The notes below the pieces were generated by a model. That model did no database searches. It was not told the DNA's origin and saw only the letters and a list, made by a program, of their open reading frames with translations. Below are positions 1 to 6,557 of a stretch of DNA of 14,680 nt, piece after piece (positions within the stretch are counted from its first letter, which is position 1; every line of letters starts with the position of its first letter). This stretch comes from Chloroflexota bacterium (GTDB taxonomy: Bacteria; Chloroflexota; UBA6077; CF-72): assembly GCA_019247135.1 (NCBI GenBank), contig JAFAPL010001050.1, positions 1-14,680 of the forward strand, given 5' to 3'. Made by a program: the position numbers and the translations under genes.

Positions 1-58
1 AGACCCCGACCACGACGGGAACCGTCAGGAGCAACCGCTTGACGACGTAGGTGCCCAC
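1..58 (-). CDS. Peptide-type ABC transporter permease (DppB-like), 5' end only
   Basis: Only the first 19 codons are in the window; the gene runs off the left edge. They read V-G-T-Y-V-V-K-R-L-L-L-T-V-P-V-V-V-G-V, which matches the N-terminus of DppB/OppB inner-membrane permeases: a short cytoplasmic start with 'KRLL', then the first transmembrane helix. The start is a GTG at 58-56. It is the only usable start, because a stop in the same frame lies at 91-89 and no other ATG, GTG or TTG comes between. There is no clear Shine-Dalgarno sequence, so translation may depend on coupling to the binding-protein gene, which ends 19 bases upstream. The position directly after a family 5 binding protein supports the call. 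A full importer would need a DppC-like permease and ATPases beyond the window. Confidence 0.8.
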   Translation of the reverse strand, partial: MGTYVVKRLLLTVPVVVGV

Positions 59-77
59 GGGGGTTTCGAGCTCGGCT

Positions 78-1775
78 TCAGGCGAGGGTCACGTTTCGCA
101 GGTTGGGCCGGCGCCCCGAAAAGGATTGCACGTACCCCTTCACGCGGTTGCTCACCGCCTCGACGAATGCGCCATTGTAGAAGTTGAGCTGAGGCGGATC
201 GTCCATCAACATCTTGTCGATCTTGCGCGCGAGGTCGCGCCGCTGTTCACGCGTCTGGGTTGCATCGCTGCGGAGTGTGAGGAGCAGTTTGTCGAGTGTG
301 TCCTGGTCGTAGTGGCGGTAGCCCTTGCTGCCATTCAGCGTGGTCGAGTGACTGGGCGGCCACAGGTACAGGTCCGGATCGGGGAAGAACGTCGCGGCCG
401 AGAAGCTGAGCTCGTGCTGATAGGCACTGGTCAGGGCGACGAAAGCACCCCACTCCATCTGCACGATCTCGGTCTGGATTCCGACGTCCTTCAGGTTTTC
501 CTGCACGACGATGGCGTTGGACATGAAATCCGGATACGGGGCAGACGATGTATGGAGTTTCAGGGAGGGAATGCCGCTGCCGTTTGGATAACCAGCCTGG
601 GCGAGAAGCTCCTTCGCCTGCTCCACGTCGCGCGCGAGGATTTGTTTGAGCTCGTCGTCGGGTACGGCCCAGTCCGAGAAGCTACTCGGGACGAACCCGG
701 TCAGCACGCCAGCCCCAAAGACCGACTTCTGGATCATCTCCTGACGGTCGACGGCCAGAGAAAAGGCCTTGCGTACGCGCGAGTCTTTGAAGAACGCGAA
801 CTTCTCGAAATTGAACCCCATGTTCGTGTTCCACGCGCGTGGGCCGGACAGAATCTGGTAGCCGTTGACCCCGGCGAGCTTCTGTGCGCCTTCGGGCGAC
901 ACCTGCGCGAAGTCGACGGTGCCGGCGCGGACGGCCGCGATACGCGCGTCCTCGTCGAGCATGATCTTGCCGAAAATCCCGTCGTTCTTCGGAAGGTCCT
1001 TCACACGGTAGCCCGGATTCTTGTCGTACACGACCCGATCGGCAGGCACGAACTCTCTCAACTTGTACGCGCCCGTGCCGATCGCCTCCGTCTTGATGTT
1101 GAATTTCTTATCGGCGTCCCTGGGGTACATCGTCGCGCCGCGGAGCGACGCATACACGCCCGGCCCGATCGGCCAGGGATTCTTGAGCTCGATGCGGACC
1201 GTCTTGGGGTCGACCACGACGGCGCCTTTCACGGACGAGTACCAGTTCTGTGCCCACGACGACTTGATCTCCGGCGACAACAGGCGGTCGGTGGTCCATT
1301 TCACGTCGTCTGCCGTGAAATCGGAGCCGTCATGGAACTTCGCGTTCGGGTCCAGGTGAAAGGTCCAGCTCAGGCCGTCGGCACCCTGCTCCCAGGAGGC
1401 AGCGAGGCTCGGAACCACGTTCAATTGATCGTCGAACGCCGTCAGCGACTCATAAAAATGCTCGGAGCCCTGAGCGGAGGAGAAATTGGTCTGGACGTGA
1501 CAATCAAACGAGACCGGGTCGGCGTCCATAGCCATGTTGATGACGTTGGAGGCGGCGGGCGGAGCAACAACCGCCGGGGCGGTGGTCGGTGTGGCTGCCG
1601 CGGCGGCAGGCGCGGTTGGGGCTGGGGCGGCAGCGGCTGTCGGGGCCGCCGTCGGCTGGGGTGGCTGCGTCGGAGGTGTTGACGGTGCGGGCGCACTGCA
1701 AGCCGCAAGCAAAGGAATCGCCGCCGTCGTCAGGCCTCCAACGATGAAGCCGCGTCGAGTCAGCACGCGAGTCAT
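78..1775 (-). CDS. Family 5 (peptide/nickel-type) ABC transporter substrate-binding lipoprotein
   Basis: This 565-residue protein should capture a solute outside the membrane and deliver it to the permease that follows. The N-terminus carries a twin-arginine-like 'TRRGF' (residues 6-10), a hydrophobic stretch and a lipobox L23-A24-A25-C26, so it is probably a lipoprotein anchored at C26, perhaps exported by Tat. Residues 27 to about 76 are a Pro/Ala/Thr tether, as is common in Chloroflexota binding proteins. The SBP_bac_5 fold follows, with the typical N-lobe motif: an 'SLAASWE' segment near 123-129, then 'FHDG' at 147-150 and 'FTADDV'. Length fits the family. The ATG at 1775 has a strong AGGAGG at 1786-1781, 5 bases upstream. 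That site lies in the 12-base gap after the radical SAM gene, so the two are surely co-transcribed. Family 5 proteins bind peptides, nickel, opines, sugars and other solutes, and the substrate cannot be read from sequence. Confidence 0.95.
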   Translation of the reverse strand: MTRVLTRRGFIVGGLTTAAIPLLAACSAPAPSTPPTQPPQPTAAPTAAAAPAPTAPAAAAATPTTAPAVVAPPAASNVINMAMDADPVSFDCHVQTNFSSAQGSEHFYESLTAFDDQLNVVPSLAASWEQGADGLSWTFHLDPNAKFHDGSDFTADDVKWTTDRLLSPEIKSSWAQNWYSSVKGAVVVDPKTVRIELKNPWPIGPGVYASLRGATMYPRDADKKFNIKTEAIGTGAYKLREFVPADRVVYDKNPGYRVKDLPKNDGIFGKIMLDEDARIAAVRAGTVDFAQVSPEGAQKLAGVNGYQILSGPRAWNTNMGFNFEKFAFFKDSRVRKAFSLAVDRQEMIQKSVFGAGVLTGFVPSSFSDWAVPDDELKQILARDVEQAKELLAQAGYPNGSGIPSLKLHTSSAPYPDFMSNAIVVQENLKDVGIQTEIVQMEWGAFVALTSAYQHELSFSAATFFPDPDLYLWPPSHSTTLNGSKGYRHYDQDTLDKLLLTLRSDATQTREQRRDLARKIDKMLMDDPPQLNFYNGAFVEAVSNRVKGYVQSFSGRRPNLRNVTLA

Positions 1776-1787
1776 AGTTGCCTCCTT

Positions 1788-3257
1788 CTACCAGACTGAT
1801 GGAACCGGCTTGCAGCTCGGCCCGAGCTCGGCCGCCGCCGCATCCCACATCGCGGCCATGCGTGAAAGTGAGCGTGATCCGGCAGGCTTCATTTCGAAGC
1901 CGCGCACCCGACCGATTTTCGCCTCCGCACGCGCGTACGGCGTCAGATACGCATACTTGTAATAGTCCATGAACGTCCGCATCTGGACCTCGATACCAAA
2001 ACGGTCCGGGTCTACGGCGAACGCCGACTCCGGGTCGATGGTGTGGTGCATGTTGGCGATCGTGACGAGCTCAGCCGGATAAATCTTCAGGATCTCGCGC
2101 GCGAGCGCGATGGTGTCAGCGACCGTCGACTCGGTCTGACCAGGGAGATTGAGCGAAAAAAAGATGAACACCGGAAGCTGATGACGCTTGAGGGCTTCGA
2201 GGAATCGAAGCAGGCGATCATTGGAGTAAAACTTGCCGTTCAGGCGTCGCACTTCCTCGTTGCCCGAGAGCGGACTGAACGCAATCTGCGAGTCGGACAC
2301 CACGAACGTATCGACCAGCGCATCCAGCCAGTCGAATCCCGGCATCTGCCAGCATTCGTTGTAAATCCCAATACGCACGTTCCGATCCTGGACCGCTTGA
2401 AACAGCCTCGACCAGTACGGCTTGCCCAGCACTGCCGGGTCATGTGAGAGCGAGACCTGGTTCAGGCCGCGCTCCGCCAAACGCGCGATGTCGTCAGCCA
2501 CCACCTCAGGTCGGCGGGTCAGGATCACTTCCTGGCCGCTCAGCGCCAGGTGGGACTTCTTGGAGCCTCCACAAAAGCCGCAGTTCATGTGGCAGCCTCG
2601 TCCGATACACAACCACTGACCGGTCAGACGTCCGAAGTCGCTCGACTCGAACCGGGCATAGCATGGATTAATGAAAAAGCTCGCGTCGACGAAATTCAGT
2701 GCCTCGAATTCCGCCGGTCCGGAGTGGTACGAGCGCTCATTGTGGACCGGCTCACCGTCGACCCTGAAGCTCAAGTTCGGGATCGTGTCCGGTTGGAGCC
2801 CGCCACCAACGACGCCGTCGGCCAACTGTACGGTGGGCACCTCCGGGTCGCCCCGGATGACATAGTCAACGGCATCGAAACTCGCCATGATCTCCTCGGC
2901 AAAACGCGAGGCGGTCATTCCGCCGAGCAGCACGGGCACGTCCGGCCAAACGTACTTGCAGGCGCGCATGACGTCCATTGCCCCGTAGGCATGCTCGTAC
3001 CAGTGGAGGTCGATCATTACCAGTCGAATATTGTTCTGCTGACGCAGCCATGGCACGAGCCGGAAACTCGTGTCGAGCGCGACCTCCATCGGGTAGTTGA
3101 CTCCGATAACGTCCAGCCCGCGCTCACGCAGCGCGTTGGCGAGTCCGATGATGCCCATAGGCGCGAGCAGGTAGGGGCTGGCGCCGTTCGCCCAGTCGCA
3201 GGGCTTATCGACTGGTAGCTTCGACGGGTGTACGTACAGGATCCCCCCGTCGTTCAT
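1788..3257 (-). CDS. B12-binding domain radical SAM protein
   Basis: This 489-residue cytoplasmic enzyme has an N-terminal cobalamin-binding Rossmann-like domain (about 1-150) and a radical SAM TIM-barrel (about 215-400). The [4Fe-4S] ligands form the canonical CX3CX2C at C222, C226 and C229 ('CHMNCGFC'). In the B12 domain D83-L84-H85-W86 occupies the DxH position and G112-G113-M114-T115 the later GG loop, but the usual DxHxxG glycine is absent. The cobalamin may therefore be bound base-off without the lower-ligand signature, or in an altered way. The C-terminal about 90 residues form a family-specific tail. Known relatives carry out methylations at unreactive carbons or phosphorus, ring rearrangements and ring contractions; the substrate here is unknown. 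The ATG at 3257 has no Shine-Dalgarno sequence, but a good promoter ends 6 bases upstream, suggesting a leaderless mRNA. It is the first gene of the unit that continues with the binding protein and permease. Confidence 0.92.
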   Translation of the reverse strand: MNDGGILYVHPSKLPVDKPCDWANGASPYLLAPMGIIGLANALRERGLDVIGVNYPMEVALDTSFRLVPWLRQQNNIRLVMIDLHWYEHAYGAMDVMRACKYVWPDVPVLLGGMTASRFAEEIMASFDAVDYVIRGDPEVPTVQLADGVVGGGLQPDTIPNLSFRVDGEPVHNERSYHSGPAEFEALNFVDASFFINPCYARFESSDFGRLTGQWLCIGRGCHMNCGFCGGSKKSHLALSGQEVILTRRPEVVADDIARLAERGLNQVSLSHDPAVLGKPYWSRLFQAVQDRNVRIGIYNECWQMPGFDWLDALVDTFVVSDSQIAFSPLSGNEEVRRLNGKFYSNDRLLRFLEALKRHQLPVFIFFSLNLPGQTESTVADTIALAREILKIYPAELVTIANMHHTIDPESAFAVDPDRFGIEVQMRTFMDYYKYAYLTPYARAEAKIGRVRGFEMKPAGSRSLSRMAAMWDAAAAELGPSCKPVPSVW

Positions 3258-3263
3258 GCGCGC

Positions 3264-3292
3264 ACTCTACAGGCGCCCATCGGTCGCGTCAA
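3264..3292 (-). promoter_or_regulatory. Sigma-70-type promoter, apparently leaderless, for the radical SAM operon
   Basis: On the minus strand a -35 TTGACG (3292-3287, 5 of 6 consensus bases) and a -10 TAGAGT (3269-3264, 4 of 6) are separated by exactly 17 bases. The -10 ends 6 bases before the ATG at 3257, so transcription should begin at or next to the start codon. The intervening GCGCGC holds no ribosome-binding site, in contrast to the strong AGGAGG of the next gene. Consensus matching and spacing are seen directly; promoter activity and leaderless translation are inferred. Confidence 0.5.
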
Positions 3293-3303
3293 TCAGGTCG
3301 CGA
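3284..3303. repeat. Short inverted repeat overlapping the -35 of the radical SAM promoter
   Basis: TCGCG-N10-CGCGA, with two perfect 5-base arms, centred just upstream of and overlapping the -35 hexamer. The 20-base span is the size of a dimeric regulator's operator. The arms are short and made only of bases common in this genome, so chance is a real alternative. Confidence 0.25.
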
Positions 3304-3309
3304 GATGCG

Positions 3310-5037
3310 TCACAGCGGCAGCATCGGCAAGAGCAGGTGCGATCGCCGCTGCGCGTCGTGGTAGACCGTGTTGCTGGCGACGACGCCGTGTGATTCGGTA
3401 CCAAAGGGACCGCCGGTGTTCAGGTTGCGGTCATACCTCGGGAAGTCGCTGCTCGTCACGTGGACGCGGAGGCGGTGGCCTGCCTTGAAGACCTGAGCCG
3501 TCGACCAGAGATCGACGCGGAACTCGTACACCTGATTCGGCGTCAGCAGCGTGGGCTGTGTCATGGATTCGCGGTACCGCGCGCGCAGAATGCCATCGCA
3601 CACGGACATCGATCGGCCGTCCGGCCAGACGTCGCACAGCCGCACCACCCAGTCGGTATCGGGCGCTGACGAAGCTGCCTGCAGGATGGCCGTCACCGGG
3701 CCTGCCACCGCGAGGTCCGTTTCCAGCACGTTCGACGTGTACGTCAGCATGCGGTCTTCGATGGGCCGGTGATCCTTCGGCCCAAGCTGTGGATAGAGCA
3801 GCAGGCTCGGGACTGGCGCCTGGGGGTCGTACGTGAAGGTGTCGGGTGCTTCGTCAGAACTCGCAGGTTGCTCAAAGGACAGCGTGCCACCCGAACCGAG
3901 AAACAGCGGACGGTACGTGATTCCAGGCGGCGGCCAGGTGTCCAGGTCCAGCCAGCGATTCGCTCCCATCAGAAACGCTCGGACGGGTGGACCGTCCAAC
4001 ACGCCACTGGCTGTACCGTTCAGCCAGCGGTCGTACCAGCGGACGCGCTGCGCGTGCAGGTCGAAAGCGGCATCAGGTCCAAAGTCCAGGTCACCTGCCT
4101 GGCTCTGATTGGTGTTGGCAGGCCCATGTACCCAGGGGCCAACGACGAGGCGCTGGGAGCGCCTGGCTGCCTCGGTCCTGGCGTTGGCCTGAATCCCCTG
4201 GAATGCTCGCAACTGCCCTCCCAGGAACACATCAAACCAGCCGCCGACGTGCAGCATCGGCACGTCCACGTCCGCGTACCGGCTCGCCATGCTGCGCGCG
4301 TGCCAGTAGGGTCCATCATCTGGATGGCGGAGGTGGTCGAAGTAAAAGCCTGCAAGGTCTAGCCCTTCGAGCGGAGGGCAGTCCATCAGCGGCAGGTGGT
4401 TGAGCCAACGGTCCAGCCCTTGCGAAAGCGCCTGCTCCAGTCGCTCCCGAGCGCCAGGGAACCTGGTGGCGGCGCGCGGGTGTGACAACCACGACAGGCA
4501 CGTATTCAGCGTCCACGAGCGAGTGAAATAGAACTGGTTCGCGCCATCGCGATATACCCAGTCGCGATAGAGATCGCCGCCGCCCTCACGTGGTGAGAGC
4601 GCGCGCAGGTGAGGCGGCCGCGTAGGCGCGATCAGGTACTGCGTGAAGCCGGAATATGAGCCGTCCACCATGCCAACGTTCCCGTTCGACCATGGCTGTG
4701 CCGCGGCCCACTCGACGGTGTCATAGCCGTCCTGGTGCGTACCGGAGCCATCATCGCGAAAAGGATCGAGCTCACCCTCCGAACCAAAGGCCCCCCGCAC
4801 GTTCTGGCCGAGCACCGCGTACCCGCGCTGCGCGTAATACGGCGCGTATGCGCCAATTCGGGCTCCGAGCTCGTAACCCACGCGCTCGAGGATCACAGGA
4901 AAGCGACCGCTGGCCTGGGGGCGGTACACGTCCGCGCGCAGGATTGTGCCGTCGCGCATGGGCACGGGTACGTCGCGTTCGATCTCGACCTCGAACGTCG
5001 GCTCGCTAACGCCTGATCGGACGGGAGGGGTCGACAT
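3310..5037 (-). CDS. CocE/NonD family serine hydrolase (X-Pro dipeptidyl-peptidase-like)
   Basis: The protein has 575 residues and the order of a CocE-type acyl hydrolase: an alpha/beta-hydrolase domain (about 15-310) containing a helical cap, then a C-terminal jelly-roll domain (about 340-570) as in peptidase family S15. The likely triad is S127 in 'DGSYSG', D269 in 'GGWFDVFLGG' and H304 in 'VVGPWVHG'; the oxyanion tyrosine would be Y128. One oddity is that the first glycine of the usual G-x-S-Y-x-G elbow is D125 here. No signal peptide is visible, so it is probably cytoplasmic. Family members hydrolyse esters, amides or X-Pro dipeptides, and the substrate is not predictable. The ATG at 5037 has a near-perfect AGGAGG at 5049-5044, 6 bases upstream. 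The gene lies 68 bases after the glycosyltransferase and 52 bases before the radical SAM gene, which has its own promoter, so joint function with either neighbour is only suggested by position. Confidence 0.92.
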   Translation of the reverse strand: MSTPPVRSGVSEPTFEVEIERDVPVPMRDGTILRADVYRPQASGRFPVILERVGYELGARIGAYAPYYAQRGYAVLGQNVRGAFGSEGELDPFRDDGSGTHQDGYDTVEWAAAQPWSNGNVGMVDGSYSGFTQYLIAPTRPPHLRALSPREGGGDLYRDWVYRDGANQFYFTRSWTLNTCLSWLSHPRAATRFPGARERLEQALSQGLDRWLNHLPLMDCPPLEGLDLAGFYFDHLRHPDDGPYWHARSMASRYADVDVPMLHVGGWFDVFLGGQLRAFQGIQANARTEAARRSQRLVVGPWVHGPANTNQSQAGDLDFGPDAAFDLHAQRVRWYDRWLNGTASGVLDGPPVRAFLMGANRWLDLDTWPPPGITYRPLFLGSGGTLSFEQPASSDEAPDTFTYDPQAPVPSLLLYPQLGPKDHRPIEDRMLTYTSNVLETDLAVAGPVTAILQAASSAPDTDWVVRLCDVWPDGRSMSVCDGILRARYRESMTQPTLLTPNQVYEFRVDLWSTAQVFKAGHRLRVHVTSSDFPRYDRNLNTGGPFGTESHGVVASNTVYHDAQRRSHLLLPMLPL

Positions 5038-5105
5038 GGCGGACCTCCTGAAGCTGGCGCCACCTACGATACTCGCCGTCGCCGCCGCTGGTCGAAGCGG
5101 CAGAT

Positions 5106-6557
5106 TTATTCTGGACGATACAGCCAGTAGCCCGTGAGCTGGCCGGCCGGGGCATAGACCGCGCGCAGTGCGAGACGCACTGTTTCGGTATACCGCGCCG
5201 AGATGAGCGGCCTCACCGGATCGTCCAGCGACGTGGTGAGCACGACCAATCCGAACCGCCGCGCCGCAATCGCATCCAGTATCGGCTGCTCATTCCAGAT
5301 GCCCTGCGTCGCAAGAATGGTGAACACCACAAATTCGAACTCGACACGTTTGCCGGCCTCGACCGCGATGCCCGGGTCGTCCGTCAGCACCGCGCCAGGT
5401 TCTCGAGCCGCCATCGCGACCAGCTCCGCTCGGGCGGTCGGCTGATTGTCACGACGTGCGAACTCCTGCTCGAGCGCCTGCGAGACGTTGGCCTGATACG
5501 CGGGTACGCTGGCCAGCAGTGCCACGAATACGAGGGCAGCCAGGCCCGGTGCCGTGAACAAACGGCGCTCCGGCCTCACCTCGCGGATTCGCATTGCCAC
5601 CACGCCGATGAGGACGCTGGTCGCGGCTGACAGCTCCAACCAGTAATTGGAGGAAGCCCCGAGCTTGCCCACCGTCAGAAGCGTTTCCACTCCGGCCAAC
5701 ACGAAATACGCCTGCCACAGACGTTCGGGCCGTCTCGCGCACAGGCCGAATGCTGCGACGGCGGCCACCAGCGGCAGGGCATTGAGCTGCAGGAAGCTGC
5801 CGATCATCGCGGCAAAATACGTCAGATCCTGCGGGTTTGCGTTGGCGAGCACCGTATGCCAGAGCAGTTGGCCCTCGGTCAGGCGGACTCCGATCGCGAT
5901 GCTTGCCGCCAGGCAGCCGAAGAACACTGCGCCAAAGTCCAGCATGGACCGACGCGCTGGCCAGAGCGTCAGCACGACAGCGGCCGCGGCCACGAGATAG
6001 CTCTGCTTGGTCAGGAACGCCCCCGCGAGCGGTAGCGCAGCCAGCGTCGTCCGTCCGCGGGTGGCCAGTGCGAGGCCGATCAGCGTCAGACAAAGCGCGA
6101 GTGGATCCACGCGGTGCGCGGATGCCCATAACAGCGCGGTCAAGTTTTGCGTGAGAAACAGTCCCGCCGCCAACACACCTCCGGACCAACGGCCGGCGAT
6201 CTGTCGCACGCTCCACACCAGCATCGCGGCCGCCACAAGCGTCGCCGCCACCGATACGACCCGTCCCGGTCCGTAGCCGGTATCTCCCGCGAGATGCTGG
6301 AGTCCGGCGACGACGACATAGTAGACAGGTGGATACGCGGTGACCGTTAGCGGGAGGGCGTCGGGCGTCGCATACAGTGGTTGACCCAGTCCGATGCGCC
6401 GGACCTGGTCGAGCACGATCGCCTCACCGTAGATATATTCACTCGGATAGCGGATGCGTTCCAGCGTGCTCCATGCGGCGCACAACAAATACATGCCGAT
6501 GAGCACGGCCACTCCCAGCCACAAGCACGTGGCCAGGCGCCTCAGGCCGCGGTGCAC
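5106..6557 (-). CDS. GT-C superfamily (family 39-like) polyprenyl-phosphate glycosyltransferase
   Basis: A 483-residue multi-pass membrane protein. The first helix (about 11-29) is followed by an outward loop with 'IYGEAIVLDQVRRIGLGQPLY' features around E45, the place of the acidic catalytic residue in GT-C enzymes, and then 'YPPVYY' (75-80). Further landmarks are 'FLTKQ' (181-185) and 'SSNYWLE' (302-308), a pattern shared by family 39/87-like transferases. About nine to eleven hydrophobic segments reach to about 355, followed by a soluble domain of about 125 residues that should lie outside the membrane. Such enzymes move a sugar from a polyprenyl-phosphate donor to lipid, glycan or protein on the outer face. 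The GTG start at 6557 overlaps the end of the YfhO-like gene by 16 bases and has only a weak GAGAAAG, so translation is probably coupled. Donor and acceptor are unknown, and the exact family (39, 83 or 87) is uncertain. Confidence 0.8.
   Translation of the reverse strand: MHRGLRRLATCLWLGVAVLIGMYLLCAAWSTLERIRYPSEYIYGEAIVLDQVRRIGLGQPLYATPDALPLTVTAYPPVYYVVVAGLQHLAGDTGYGPGRVVSVAATLVAAAMLVWSVRQIAGRWSGGVLAAGLFLTQNLTALLWASAHRVDPLALCLTLIGLALATRGRTTLAALPLAGAFLTKQSYLVAAAAVVLTLWPARRSMLDFGAVFFGCLAASIAIGVRLTEGQLLWHTVLANANPQDLTYFAAMIGSFLQLNALPLVAAVAAFGLCARRPERLWQAYFVLAGVETLLTVGKLGASSNYWLELSAATSVLIGVVAMRIREVRPERRLFTAPGLAALVFVALLASVPAYQANVSQALEQEFARRDNQPTARAELVAMAAREPGAVLTDDPGIAVEAGKRVEFEFVVFTILATQGIWNEQPILDAIAARRFGLVVLTTSLDDPVRPLISARYTETVRLALRAVYAPAGQLTGYWLYRPE

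Noticed and set aside
51..1682. Long plus-strand reading frame of 543 codons opposite the binding-protein gene
   Set aside because: It mirrors a well-supported lipoprotein gene in high-GC DNA, has low-complexity Gly/Arg content at its end and matches no family I recognise.
1540..1700. Apparent tandem GC-rich repeats
   Set aside because: They encode the Pro/Ala/Thr tether of the lipoprotein and are not exact unit repeats.
2550..3218. 222-codon plus-strand frame opposite the radical SAM gene
   Set aside because: Antisense shadow; the minus strand carries the CX3CX2C cluster motif and the full domain structure.
5066..5094. Possible promoter before the CocE-like gene (TATCGT as -10)
   Set aside because: The -10 matches 4 of 6 but no -35 of useful quality lies at 16-18 bases; left unannotated.
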